Notes: generated by a model from the letters alone, not told the origin. 64,000 bases of DNA from Pseudotabrizicola sp. (GCF_030656345.1 NZ_JAUSNR010000019.1:388796-452795); one strand, 5' to 3'; shown: positions 10,507 to 20,337, numbered from the stretch's first letter. Numbers and translations are program-made.

Positions 10507-11121
10507 CTAGTGGTGAAAGATATCATTGGGCTCGTCCCAGCCCATCAGATCCAGCTCGGCCCGGGTTGGCAGAAAGGCAAACAGCCGGTTGGCCAGATCG
10601 GTGCGGCCTTCGCGCGCCAGCCGCTTTTCAAGCTCGGCCTTCAGGGTGTGCAGGTACAGCACATCTGACGCTGCGTATTCCTTTTGCGCGTCGGTCAAAT
10701 TTGCGGCACCCCAGTCGCTGGTCTGCTGTTGTTTTGACACGTCCACACCGGCCAGTTCCAGCAGCAGATATTTCAGCCCGTGCCGGTCGGTAAAAGTGCG
10801 GATCAGCCGTGAGGCGATCTTGGTGCACCACACCGGCTGGGTGGTCACGCCAAAGGCTTTCTTCAGCGCGGCAATGTCGAATCGGCCGAAATGGAACAGT
10901 TTCAGGGTGGCGGGGTCGGTCAGCAAACGTTCCAGATTGGGGGCGCTGGTCTGGCCAAGGGCGATCTGCACCAGATGGGCATCGCCGTTGCCGTCAGACA
11001 GTTGCACCACGCACAAACGGTCGCGTCTTGGGTCCAAGCCCATGGTTTCCGTATCAATTGCCACCACAGGGCCAAGGGAAAGCCCATCCGGCAGGTCATT
11101 CTGGTGCAGGTGAATTGTCAC
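10507..11121 (-). CDS. ribonuclease D-like 3'-5' exonuclease
   Basis: VAIDTETMGLDPRRDRLCVVQLSDG, HFGRFDIAALKKAFG exonuclease motifs; GTG start at 11121 preferred (the N-terminal extension of the longest ORF is translated tRNA). Confidence 0.85.
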   Translation of the reverse strand: MTIHLHQNDLPDGLSLGPVVAIDTETMGLDPRRDRLCVVQLSDGNGDAHLVQIALGQTSAPNLERLLTDPATLKLFHFGRFDIAALKKAFGVTTQPVWCTKIASRLIRTFTDRHGLKYLLLELAGVDVSKQQQTSDWGAANLTDAQKEYAASDVLYLHTLKAELEKRLAREGRTDLANRLFAFLPTRAELDLMGWDEPNDIFHH

Positions 11122-11187
11122 GCGGGCGGCCCTTTTCAAAACATGCGGTGCTGTCGCCCGAAGCTCTAGCAGCAGGCGGCACAAATG

Positions 11188-11218
11188 AAAACGGCCGTCC
11201 CGGGGGACGGCCGTTTTG
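11188..11218 (-). terminator. rho-independent-like hairpin downstream of tRNA-Leu
   Basis: aaaacggccgtcccgggggacggccgtttt: ACGGCCGTCC/GGACGGCCGT stem flanked by A/T runs. Confidence 0.7.
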
Positions 11219-11222
11219 AATT

Positions 11223-11307
11223 TGGTGCCCAGAAGAGGACTCGAACCTCCACGCCTTGCAGCGCTGGTACCTGAAACCAGTGCGTCTACCAATTCCGCCA
11301 TCTGGGC
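11223..11307 (-). tRNA. tRNA-Leu (anticodon CAG)
   Basis: Reverse complement GCCCAGATGGCGGAATTGGTAGACGCACTGGTTTCAGGTACCAG...GGTTCGAGTCCTCTTCTGGGCACCA; acceptor GCCCAGA/TCTGGGC, loop TTCAGGT; CCA encoded. Confidence 0.95.
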
Positions 11308-11472
11308 GATGGTGTAGGCGGCTTCTATGCGGGCAAAGCGGGGGTGTCAACGGGGCGGATGCAAGGATTTTCAAAATTCGCAGAATGGGTGTGACGGCCT
11401 TTCATCTTGCCCGCAGGGGGCGTGAAAGCTATGGAAGTTTCAGGTTTCGTCTGGCCGAAAGGGGTCCTGCGC

Positions 11473-12459
11473 ATGGGCAAGCTTGTCACCATCTACGGCG
11501 GTTCGGGTTTTGTGGGCCGCTATATTGCAAGGCGAATGGCCAAAGACGGCTGGCGCGTCCGGGTCGCGGTGCGCCGTCCCAACGATGCGCTGTTCGTGCG
11601 GCCCTACGGCGTGCCGGGGCAGGTGGAACCTGTGCTGTGCAACATCCGGGATGATGCCAGTGTGCGCGCGGTGATGACCGGCGCCGATGCGGTGATCAAC
11701 TGCGTCGGCATTCTGAACCGGTCTGGCAAGAACACCTTCGACTCGGTGCAGGCGCAGGGGGCCGCGCGTGTGGCGCGGATTGCCACCGAGCTGGGCGTGC
11801 CGCATCTGGTGCAACTGTCGGCCATCGGGGCCGATGCCGCCAGCGACAGCGCCTATGCCCGCAGCAAGGCCGAGGGTGAGGCGGGCGTTCTGGCCGCTTA
11901 TCCCACGGCGGTTATCCTGCGCCCGTCGGTGATTTTCGGGAATGAGGATCAGTTCTTCAACCGCTTTGCCGGCATGTCGACCCTGACGCCGGTACTGCCG
12001 GTTGTGGGGGCGGAGACGCGGTTTCAGCCGGTCTATGTCGACGATGTGGCGCAGGCTGCGGTGCTGGCTGCGCAGGGTCTGGCCGCGCCGGGCGTGTATG
12101 AATTGGGCGGGCCGGATGTGGCGACGTTCCGCGAACTGATGGGCAGGATGCTGGCCGTGGTTCAGCGCCGCCGCCTGATCGTGAATGTGCCTTTCTTTGT
12201 CGCGCGTTTGATGGGCGGCGCGTTTGATATGCTGCAAACCCTGACGGCGGGGCTGTTTGAAAACAAGACCTTGACCCGTGATCAGGTCAGGAACCTTGCG
12301 CGTGACAATGTGGTGGCTGAGGGTGCTATGGGCTTTGCCCAGCTCGGGCTTGCCCCCACCTCGATTGACTCGGTTCTGCCGGAGTATCTGTGGCCCTACC
12401 GCCCTTCTGGCCAATATGCCGCGATCAAGAAATCGGCAAAGAACCTGAAAAAGGCCTGA
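11473..12459 (+). CDS. NAD(P)-binding complex I NDUFA9-subunit-like / NDP-sugar epimerase family protein
   Basis: [23 protein letters not shown]...; ATG at 11473 preceded by gaaagggg. Confidence 0.82.
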   Translation: MGKLVTIYGGSGFVGRYIARRMAKDGWRVRVAVRRPNDALFVRPYGVPGQVEPVLCNIRDDASVRAVMTGADAVINCVGILNRSGKNTFDSVQAQGAARVARIATELGVPHLVQLSAIGADAASDSAYARSKAEGEAGVLAAYPTAVILRPSVIFGNEDQFFNRFAGMSTLTPVLPVVGAETRFQPVYVDDVAQAAVLAAQGLAAPGVYELGGPDVATFRELMGRMLAVVQRRRLIVNVPFFVARLMGGAFDMLQTLTAGLFENKTLTRDQVRNLARDNVVAEGAMGFAQLGLAPTSIDSVLPEYLWPYRPSGQYAAIKKSAKNLKKA

Positions 12460-12463
12460 GTTT

Positions 12464-13264
12464 TTGGACAATATCTTTCTTGCAGCGCTGCTGGGCCTTC
12501 TTGAAGGGCTGACCGAATTCATCCCGGTATCATCGACCGGGCATCTGTTGCTGGCGGGGCATTTTCTGGGCTTCGACAGCCCCGGCAACACCTTTGAAGT
12601 GGTGATTCAGCTGGGGGCCGTTCTGGCGCTGATCTCGCTTTATGCGGTGAAGCTGACCGGGCTGGCGCTGCGGGCGCGGACCGATCCGGCGGCGCTGCGG
12701 GCGCTGATGTCGTTGCTGATCGCGTTTCTGCCTGCGGTGTTCATCGGCCTCTTGGCGCATGATTTCATCAAGACAGTGCTGTTCCAGACCCCGGTTCTGA
12801 TCGCCATCATGCTGATTGTGGGTGGCGTCATTCTGCTGGTGGTTGACCGGATCGCCCCGGCGCCGGTGCATTTCGATGCCACCGAACTGCCGCTGCGCAA
12901 AGCGCTGGTGATCGGGTTTTGCCAGTGCCTTGCCATGGTGCCCGGCGTGTCGCGGTCGGGCGCGACGATTGTGGGTGCCTTGATGCTGGGTGTGGAAAAG
13001 CGGGCGGCGGCAGAGTTTTCGTTCCTGCTCAGCCTGCCGACGATGGGGGCTGCGGTTGCCTATGACCTGTTCAAATCGCGGGACCTGCTGGATTTTTCAG
13101 CAGTGGCCGATATCGCCGTCGGTTTTGCGGTGGCTTTCGTCACCGCGATTATTGTCGTGCGGGGGGTGCTGGGGTTTGTTGGGCGGCATGGCTATGCGGT
13201 GTTCGGCTGGTGGCGAATCATCGTCGGAACCGCTGCTTTGGTCGCGCTTTGGGCCGGTGCCTAG
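12464..13264 (+). CDS. uppP: undecaprenyl-diphosphatase (UppP/BacA)
   Basis: [18 protein letters not shown] and [12 protein letters not shown] motifs; start is TTG at 12464. Confidence 0.93.
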   Translation: MDNIFLAALLGLLEGLTEFIPVSSTGHLLLAGHFLGFDSPGNTFEVVIQLGAVLALISLYAVKLTGLALRARTDPAALRALMSLLIAFLPAVFIGLLAHDFIKTVLFQTPVLIAIMLIVGGVILLVVDRIAPAPVHFDATELPLRKALVIGFCQCLAMVPGVSRSGATIVGALMLGVEKRAAAEFSFLLSLPTMGAAVAYDLFKSRDLLDFSAVADIAVGFAVAFVTAIIVVRGVLGFVGRHGYAVFGWWRIIVGTAALVALWAGA

Positions 13265-13305
13265 GAAGATAGGTATCGCGTGCTGACCTAATTCCGAGAA
13301 AAAAT

Positions 13306-13361
13306 GTCAACACGGCTGACCAAAGCCGCAAAAAACTGTAAATAAGGTCAGCACTGCTGAC
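13306..13361. promoter_or_regulatory. two palindromic operator-like sites upstream of gltD
   Basis: GTCAACACGGCTGAC (13306-13320) and GTCAGCACTGCTGAC (13347-13361), starts 41 bp apart. Confidence 0.5.
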
Positions 13362-13408
13362 TTTTATTCCTGGCGGCGGTTGGCTATGAAAGCGAACCCG
13401 ATATCCGC

Positions 13409-14860
13409 ATGGGAGACGCAGCCTTGGCCACGCAGAAAATGCTCAAATTCGTGACCGTCGCCAAAGAGACGCCCGAAAAGCGCCCGCCTACTTTGCGCAA
13501 TCAGGATTTCCATGAGATTTACCGCGAGTTCGCGACCGAGAAGGCAGCCGAGCAGGCCGGGCGGTGCAGCCAGTGTGGCGTGCCCTATTGCCAGTCGCAT
13601 TGCCCCTTGCACAACAACATTCCCGACTGGCTGCGGCTGACCGCCGAGGGCCGGTTGCAGGAAGCCTATGAGCTGAGCCAGGCCACCAACACCTTTCCCG
13701 AGATCTGCGGCCGCATCTGCCCGCAGGACCGGCTGTGCGAAGGCAATTGCGTGATCGAGCAATCGGGCCATGGCACTGTGACCATCGGTTCGGTCGAGAA
13801 ATACATCACCGATACGGCCTGGGAAAATGGCTGGGTCAAGCCGATAAAACCGGCGGTCGAACGGGCGGAAAGTGTGGCCATCATCGGGGCAGGGCCGGGG
13901 GGTCTTGCCGCCGCCGATGTGCTGCGCCGCCGCGGCTATCAGGTCACGGTGTATGACCGCTATGACCGCGCAGGCGGATTGATGACCTATGGCATCCCCG
14001 GCTTTAAACTCGAAAAACCCGTTGTGATGCAACGGATTGAGCAGCTGGAGCTGGGCGGTGTGCAATTTGTGCTGAACTGCACGGTGGGCGTCGATATCAG
14101 CTTTGATGCGATCCGGGGCCAGCATGATGCGGTGCTGATCGCCACCGGCGTCTACAAATCGCGCGATATCGAGGCCCCCGGCGTGGGTGCCAAAGGCGTG
14201 GTGCGGGCGCTGGATTACCTGACCGCCAGCAACCGCAAAAGCTTTGGCGATGACGTGCCGGAATTCGACTCGGGCGAGCTGAACGCGATGGGCAAGCGCG
14301 TGGTGGTGATCGGCGGCGGTGACACGGCGATGGACTGTGTGCGCACGGCCATTCGGCAGGGGGCGACCTCGGTCAAATGCCTGTATCGCCGTGACCGGGC
14401 CAATATGCCGGGCAGCCAGCGCGAAGTGCAGAACGCCGAAGAAGAAGGCGTTGAATTTGTTTGGCTTTCCGCACCGAAAGGCTTCACTGCCGGAGATGCG
14501 GTCGATGGCGTGATGGTGCAGAAGATGCGCCTTGGTCAGCCGGATTCGACGGGGCGCCAGTCGCCGGAACTGATCGAGGGGGCCGATTATGTCGAACCCG
14601 CCGATCTGGTGGTGCAGGCGCTGGGCTTTGAGCCGGAAGAGATCCCGACGCTGTGGGGCGTGCCTGATCTGGCGGTCACCCGCTGGGGCACCATCAAAGC
14701 CGATTTCCGCACCCATGCGACCAGCCTGCCCGGCGTTTATGCGGCAGGTGACATCGTGCGCGGTGCGAGCCTTGTCGTCTGGGCCATCCGCGACGGGCGC
14801 GAGGCGGCGGATGCGATCATGGGATATCTGGCGCAAAACGGCGTGGTGGCTGCGGAATAA
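13409..14860 (+). CDS. gltD: glutamate synthase small subunit
   Basis: QAGRCSQCGVPYCQSHCPLHNNIPDW, FAD/NAD Rossmann motifs; true start could be TTG 13424 (MATQKMLKFV, SD gggag) or ATG 13439. Confidence 0.94.
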   Translation: MGDAALATQKMLKFVTVAKETPEKRPPTLRNQDFHEIYREFATEKAAEQAGRCSQCGVPYCQSHCPLHNNIPDWLRLTAEGRLQEAYELSQATNTFPEICGRICPQDRLCEGNCVIEQSGHGTVTIGSVEKYITDTAWENGWVKPIKPAVERAESVAIIGAGPGGLAAADVLRRRGYQVTVYDRYDRAGGLMTYGIPGFKLEKPVVMQRIEQLELGGVQFVLNCTVGVDISFDAIRGQHDAVLIATGVYKSRDIEAPGVGAKGVVRALDYLTASNRKSFGDDVPEFDSGELNAMGKRVVVIGGGDTAMDCVRTAIRQGATSVKCLYRRDRANMPGSQREVQNAEEEGVEFVWLSAPKGFTAGDAVDGVMVQKMRLGQPDSTGRQSPELIEGADYVEPADLVVQALGFEPEEIPTLWGVPDLAVTRWGTIKADFRTHATSLPGVYAAGDIVRGASLVVWAIRDGREAADAIMGYLAQNGVVAAE

Positions 14861-14863
14861 TGG

Positions 14864-14913
14864 GTATGGCGGGCGTATGATCTGCGTATGGCAGACGTAT
14901 GGTTTACGTATGG
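14864..14913. repeat. array of five GTATGG-type units with exact 11-bp period (copy A)
   Basis: GTATGG at 14864, GTATGA 14875, GTATGG 14886, 14897, 14908. Confidence 0.85.
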
Positions 14914-14941
14914 CACCCAGTGCAGACGAGAATTTTGGTGC

Positions 14942-14960
14942 AGGTCAGCAAGGCTGACCT
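14942..14960. promoter_or_regulatory. 19-nt palindromic operator-like site
   Basis: AGGTCAGC-AAG-GCTGACCT, immediately upstream of the SD of the gene at 14979. Confidence 0.5.
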
Positions 14961-14978
14961 GATCGGAGGGCGGGTTCG

Positions 14979-15764
14979 ATGATGAAACAGCTTTTGATCC
15001 TGGCAGCCCTGTTGCCCGCCCCGGCCTTTGCCGGGGCCTTCACCCCACCCGAGGGCTGCACCACCTACCTGACCGTGCAGGCGCGGCAGTGCCGGGTGTC
15101 GAACCATTACACCTGCAGCGCCGATCCCGAGGGCGACAAGTGGCGCGCCGATTTTGACCAGCAGGGCCCGTTCTTTCTGAGCCGGATCAACCATGAGGCC
15201 GAATGGATCGAAAGCTATGATCTGGGCCAGACCATCATTCGCCAGACGCTGGACCCCAACCCGTCTGACCCGGCGTCATTTTCCGAGCTGCTGGCCAGCG
15301 GCACCGATACCTTTGCCTTCAACCTGAGCCGCGACAATGGTGAGCAGACCCGGGTGAACGGTTTTGACACCCTGACCGGGCGCAGCTTTACCATTGATGG
15401 CGTGACGCTGCAGGAAACCGAATTCGAGTTCACCGAAACCGATCTGACCGGGGTGATCCTGCGCCGGTCGCGGGGGCGTGAATACATTCACCCCGAGATG
15501 CGCATCTTCTTTTCCGGCCCGTCGGAATGGATGGGCCCGGACGGTGAGTTTCTGCCCATGGACGGCAGCCCGGTCGAGTTCATGTTTCCGGGCGAACCCG
15601 GATTCGAGGCCACCGAGCCGCTGTTCGACTGTGACCCGCTGATGACGCAAGCCCCGCGCGAGGCGACGCCGGTTCCGGCGGTGTTCTGGTCGGGCAAGAT
15701 GCCAGAGTTTAGCCGTACCGGACTGCCTGCGCTGTCCGGCGACAATGCCAGCCCAGAGGAGTGA
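14979..15764 (+). CDS. hypothetical secreted protein encoded between gltD and gltB
   Basis: Signal peptide MMKQLLILAALLPAPAFAG; SD ggaggg; ends 4 nt before gltB. Confidence 0.75.
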   Translation: MMKQLLILAALLPAPAFAGAFTPPEGCTTYLTVQARQCRVSNHYTCSADPEGDKWRADFDQQGPFFLSRINHEAEWIESYDLGQTIIRQTLDPNPSDPASFSELLASGTDTFAFNLSRDNGEQTRVNGFDTLTGRSFTIDGVTLQETEFEFTETDLTGVILRRSRGREYIHPEMRIFFSGPSEWMGPDGEFLPMDGSPVEFMFPGEPGFEATEPLFDCDPLMTQAPREATPVPAVFWSGKMPEFSRTGLPALSGDNASPEE

Positions 15765-15767
15765 GCC

Positions 15768-18700
15768 ATGACGATCTATGATGATGCCTGGGTAAAAGCC
15801 GAAGAGACCAAGCGCGCCTTTATGGACGCCAACAGCCTGTACAAATCCGATGACGAGCATTCGTCCTGCGGTGTGGGTCTTGTGGTGGCGATCAGCGGCA
15901 AGCCGAGCCGCAAGGTTGTGCAATCGGGGATCGACGCGCTGAAGGCGATCTGGCACCGGGGCGCGGTGGATGCCGACGGGAAAACCGGCGACGGCGCCGG
16001 TATTCACGTGCAGATTCCGGTCAAGTTCTTTTATGACGTGATCCGCCGCACCGGGCACGAGCCGGACATTCACAAGCTGGTGGCCGTCGGGCAGGTGTTT
16101 CTGCCGCGCACCGATTTTGGCGCGCAGGAGCGGTGCCGCACGATTGTTGAGGCCGAAGTGCTGCGCATGGGGCACTATATCTATGGCTGGCGGCATGTGC
16201 CGGTGGATACCACCGTGCTTGGGGAGAAGGCCAATGCCACCCGGCCCGAGATCGAGCAGATTCTGATCCGCTGTGAAAAGGACATCGATCAGGAACAGTT
16301 CGAGCGTGAGCTGTACATCATCCGCCGCCGGATCGAAAAAGCGGCCATCGCTGCGCAGATTCAGGGTGTGTATCTGTGCAGCCTGTCGTGCCGGTCCATC
16401 ATCTACAAAGGCATGATGCTGGCCGAACAGGTGGCCACCTTCTACCCCGACCTGATGGACGAACGGTTCGAGTCCGCCTTTGCGATCTATCACCAGCGCT
16501 ACAGCACCAACACTTTCCCGCAGTGGTGGCTGGCGCAGCCGTTCCGCATGCTGGCCCATAACGGCGAGATCAACACGCTGAAGGGCAACGTCAACTGGAT
16601 GAAAAGCCACGAGATCCGGATGGCGTCGAACAATTTTGGCGATGCGGCTGAGGATATCAAGCCGATCATCCCGTCGGGCACGTCCGATTCCGGCGCGCTG
16701 GATGCGGTGTTTGAGGTGATGGTACGCTCGGGCCGGTCGGCCCCGATGGCGAAAACCATGCTGGTGCCGGAAGCGTGGTCGAAGACCACCACCGACATGC
16801 CGAAAGCCTGGGCCGATATGTACGCCTATTGCAACGCGGTGATGGAGCCTTGGGACGGGCCTGCCGCGCTGGCGATGACCGATGGCCGCTGGGTCTGCGG
16901 CGGGCTTGACCGCAACGGGTTGCGGCCGATGCGCTATGTGGTGACCGGGGATGGCCTGCTGATCGCCGGGTCCGAGGCGGGCATGGTGCCGGTGGATGAA
17001 ACCACCATCCGCGAAAAGGGCGCACTTGGGCCGGGGCAGATGATTGCCGTCGATATGAAGGCGGGCAAGCTGTACCACGACGCGGCGATGAAGGATAAGC
17101 TGGCCGCGTCGAACCCTTATGGCGAGTGGATCGAAAAGGTCATCGACCTGAACAGCCTGCTGCACGATGTGCCGGAACGGGCGCAGTTCGACGGGGCTGA
17201 TCTGCGCCGCCGCCAGATTGCCGCCGGGTTCACGGTGGAAGAGCTTGAGCAGGTTCTGGCGCCGATGGCTGAAGACGGCAAGGAAATGATTGCCAGCATG
17301 GGCGATGATACGCCGGCGGCGGTGTTGTCCAGCATCTACCGCCCGCTGTCGCATTTCTTCCGGCAGAACTTCAGCCAGGTGACGAACCCGCCGATTGACA
17401 GCCTGCGCGAAAGCCGGGTGATGAGCCTGAAGACGCGGTTCGGCAACCTCAAGAACGTGTTGGACGAAAACTCCAGCCAGACCGAGATTCTGGTGCTGGA
17501 AAGCCCGTTTGTGGCGAATTCCGAATTTGACGTGATGTGCAAACATTTCGGCGAGCAGGTGGCCTATATCGACTGCAGCTTCCCGGTGACGGCGGGGCTG
17601 GACGATCTGCGGCAGGGGCTGGAGCGGATAAGGGCCGAGGCGGAGGATGCCGTGCGCTCGGGTGCCAGCCATCTGGTGCTGACCGACGAACATCAGGGGC
17701 CTGACAAGGTGCCGATGCCGATGATCCTGGCCACCAGTGCCGTGCACAGCTGGCTGACGCGCAAGGGGCTGCGGACGTTTTGTTCGGTCAACGTGCGGTC
17801 TGCCGAATGTATCGACCCGCATTACTTTGCGGTGCTGATCGGCTGTGGCGCGACCACGGTGAACGCCTATCTGGCGCAGGACAGCATTGCCGACCGGATT
17901 GCCCGTGGCTTGCTGGATGGCAGCCTGACCGATGCGATGCGTCGGTATCGTGATGCGATCAACGGCGGGTTGCTGAAGATCATGTCGAAGATGGGGATCT
18001 CTGTGATCTCCAGCTATCGCGGGGGCCTCAACTTTGAGGCGGTGGGGTTGAGCCGCGCCATGGTGGCGGAGTATTTCCCCGGCATGCACAGCCGGATTTC
18101 GGGCATCGGCCTGACCGGGATTGAGCAGAAGCTGGAAGAGGTTCACGCCAAGGGCTGGCTGGGCGGCGCGGATGTGCTGCCGATCGGCGGGTTCTACAAG
18201 GCGCGGCGGTCGGGTGAGAAGCACGCCTGGGAAGCGCAGACCATGCACATGCTGCAGGCGGCCTGTGACCGGGCCAGCTTTGACATCTGGAAGCAGTATA
18301 CGGCGGCGATGCGGGCCAATCCGCCGATCCACATCCGCGATCTGCTCGACATCAAGCCCTTGGGCAAGCCGGTGCCGATTGAGGAGGTGGAGAGCATCAC
18401 CTCTATCCGCAAGCGGTTTGTCACGCCGGGCATGAGCCTCGGGGCCCTCGGGCCAGAGGCGCACAAAACCCTGAACGTCGCGATGAACCGCATCGGTGCC
18501 AAATCCGACAGCGGCGAAGGCGGCGAAGATCCGGCGCATTTCCTGCCCGAAGCCAATGGCGACAACCCATCGGCCAAGATCAAACAGGTGGCTTCCGGGC
18601 GCTTTGGCGTCACCGCGGAATATCTGAACGCCTGTGAAGAGCTGGAAATCAAGGTTGCCCAAGGGGCGAAACCGGGTGAGGGCGGGCAGCTGCCGGGGAT

Positions 18701-20306
18701 GAAAGTCACCGAGCTGATCGCGCGGTTGCGGCATTCGACCAAGGGGGTGACGCTGATCTCGCCGCCGCCGCACCATGATATCTATTCCATCGAAGACCTT
18801 GCGCAGCTGATCTATGACCTCAAGCAGATCAACCCGCGCGCCAAGGTGACGGTGAAGCTGGTGTCGTCGTCGGGCGTGGGCACGATTGCGGCGGGGGTGG
18901 CCAAGGCCAAGGCCGATATCATCCTGATTTCCGGCCACAATGGCGGCACCGGGGCATCGCCCGGCACATCGATCAAATATGCCGGCCTGCCGTGGGAGAT
19001 GGGCCTGACCGAGGCGCATCAGGTGCTGAGCATGAACAACCTGCGCGACCGGGTGACCTTGCGCACCGACGGCGGGTTGCGCACGGGCCGCGATGTGGTG
19101 ATGGCGGCGATGATGGGGGCCGAGGAATACGGCATCGGCACCGCCGCGCTGATCGCGATGGGCTGCATCATGGTGCGGCAGTGCCAGTCCAACACCTGCC
19201 CGGTGGGGGTCTGCACGCAAAGCGAAGAGCTGCGCAAGAAGTTCACCGGCACGGCGGACAAGGTGGTGAACCTGATCACCTTTTACGCGCAGGAAGTGCG
19301 CGAGCTGCTGGCCGGAATCGGCGCGCGGTCCCTGGATGAGATCATCGGGCGGGCCGATCTGCTGACTCAGGTCAGTCGTGGTGCGGCGCATCTGGATGAT
19401 CTGGACCTCAACCCGCTTTTGATCACCGTCGATGGCGCGAACCGGATCACCTATGATCGTACGCGCCCGCGCAATGCGGTGCCTGATACGCTGGATGCCG
19501 AGATCATCCGTGATGGTGCCCGCTTCTTTGAAGAGGGCGAGAAGATGCAGCTGTCCTATGCGGTGCGCAACACCCATCGGACCATCGGCACGCGCGCATC
19601 GAGCCATATCGTGCGCAAGTTCGGGATGCGCAACAGCTTGCAGCCCGACCATCTGACGGTGAAGCTGACCGGCAATGCCGGGCAGTCGCTGGGGGCGTTT
19701 GCGGCGCGCGGGCTGAAGCTGGAGGTGATGGGCGACGCCAATGACTATGTGGGCAAGGGCTTGTCGGGGGGCACCATTGTGGTGCGGCCGATGATGTCGT
19801 CGCCGCTGGACGCGTCGGAAAACACCATCATCGGCAATACCGTGCTGTACGGGGCGACCGATGGCTATCTTTACGCGTCAGGCCGCGCCGGAGAGCGGTT
19901 TGCCGTGCGCAACTCGGGTGCTAAGGTGGTGGTTGAAGGCTGCGGGTCGAACGGGTGTGAATACATGACCGGCGGTGTGGCGGTGATTCTGGGCCGGATC
20001 GGCGCGAATTTTGGGGCCGGGATGACCGGGGGCATGGCCTATCTGTACGACCCGGATGGCGTGGCCGAAGATTTCATCAACCTGGAATCGCTGGTCACCT
20101 GTGCTGTCAGCCACCCGCATTGGGATGCGCAGCTGCGCAGCCTGATCGAGGCCCATGCGCATGAGACCGGCAGCCGCAAGGCGCGCACGATCCTGTCGAA
20201 CTGGGAGGCAGAGCGCGCCAACTTCCTGCAGGTCTGCCCGACCGAAATGCTGGTGCATCTGCCGCACCCGCTGAGCGATGAGCCGGTGAAGGTTCCGGCG
20301 GAGTAA
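15768..20306 (+). CDS. gltB: glutamate synthase large subunit
   Basis: SSCGVGLVVAISGKPSRKVVQSGIDALKAIWHRGAVDADGKTGDGAG, GQSLGAF C-terminal domain; 1512 aa. Confidence 0.97.
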   Translation: MTIYDDAWVKAEETKRAFMDANSLYKSDDEHSSCGVGLVVAISGKPSRKVVQSGIDALKAIWHRGAVDADGKTGDGAGIHVQIPVKFFYDVIRRTGHEPDIHKLVAVGQVFLPRTDFGAQERCRTIVEAEVLRMGHYIYGWRHVPVDTTVLGEKANATRPEIEQILIRCEKDIDQEQFERELYIIRRRIEKAAIAAQIQGVYLCSLSCRSIIYKGMMLAEQVATFYPDLMDERFESAFAIYHQRYSTNTFPQWWLAQPFRMLAHNGEINTLKGNVNWMKSHEIRMASNNFGDAAEDIKPIIPSGTSDSGALDAVFEVMVRSGRSAPMAKTMLVPEAWSKTTTDMPKAWADMYAYCNAVMEPWDGPAALAMTDGRWVCGGLDRNGLRPMRYVVTGDGLLIAGSEAGMVPVDETTIREKGALGPGQMIAVDMKAGKLYHDAAMKDKLAASNPYGEWIEKVIDLNSLLHDVPERAQFDGADLRRRQIAAGFTVEELEQVLAPMAEDGKEMIASMGDDTPAAVLSSIYRPLSHFFRQNFSQVTNPPIDSLRESRVMSLKTRFGNLKNVLDENSSQTEILVLESPFVANSEFDVMCKHFGEQVAYIDCSFPVTAGLDDLRQGLERIRAEAEDAVRSGASHLVLTDEHQGPDKVPMPMILATSAVHSWLTRKGLRTFCSVNVRSAECIDPHYFAVLIGCGATTVNAYLAQDSIADRIARGLLDGSLTDAMRRYRDAINGGLLKIMSKMGISVISSYRGGLNFEAVGLSRAMVAEYFPGMHSRISGIGLTGIEQKLEEVHAKGWLGGADVLPIGGFYKARRSGEKHAWEAQTMHMLQAACDRASFDIWKQYTAAMRANPPIHIRDLLDIKPLGKPVPIEEVESITSIRKRFVTPGMSLGALGPEAHKTLNVAMNRIGAKSDSGEGGEDPAHFLPEANGDNPSAKIKQVASGRFGVTAEYLNACEELEIKVAQGAKPGEGGQLPGMKVTELIARLRHSTKGVTLISPPPHHDIYSIEDLAQLIYDLKQINPRAKVTVKLVSSSGVGTIAAGVAKAKADIILISGHNGGTGASPGTSIKYAGLPWEMGLTEAHQVLSMNNLRDRVTLRTDGGLRTGRDVVMAAMMGAEEYGIGTAALIAMGCIMVRQCQSNTCPVGVCTQSEELRKKFTGTADKVVNLITFYAQEVRELLAGIGARSLDEIIGRADLLTQVSRGAAHLDDLDLNPLLITVDGANRITYDRTRPRNAVPDTLDAEIIRDGARFFEEGEKMQLSYAVRNTHRTIGTRASSHIVRKFGMRNSLQPDHLTVKLTGNAGQSLGAFAARGLKLEVMGDANDYVGKGLSGGTIVVRPMMSSPLDASENTIIGNTVLYGATDGYLYASGRAGERFAVRNSGAKVVVEGCGSNGCEYMTGGVAVILGRIGANFGAGMTGGMAYLYDPDGVAEDFINLESLVTCAVSHPHWDAQLRSLIEAHAHETGSRKARTILSNWEAERANFLQVCPTEMLVHLPHPLSDEPVKVPAE

Positions 20307-20313
20307 AGACATC

Positions 20314-20337
20314 AAAGGGCCCCCTGCGGGGCCCTTT
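20314..20337 (+). terminator. intrinsic terminator after gltB
   Basis: AAAGGGCCCCctgcGGGGCCCTTT. Confidence 0.8.

Noticed and set aside
11122-11301. N-terminal extension MAELVDALVSGTSAARRGGSSPLLGT on the ribonuclease D ORF
   Set aside because: It is the conceptual translation of tRNA-Leu; the real start is GTG 11121.
11440-12591. 383-aa minus-strand ORF
   Set aside because: Antisense to the NDUFA9-like gene and uppP start; His/Arg-rich mirror translation.
13364-14836. 490-aa minus-strand ORF
   Set aside because: Antisense shadow of gltD.
14911-14942. Possible NtrC site (TGGCACC...GGTGCA)
   Set aside because: Half-sites are imperfect and the spacing does not match TGCACC-N5-GGTGCA.
15276-19652. 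1458-aa minus-strand ORF
   Set aside because: Entirely antisense to gltB; low-complexity His/Arg/Gln-rich translation typical of mirror ORFs in high-GC genes.
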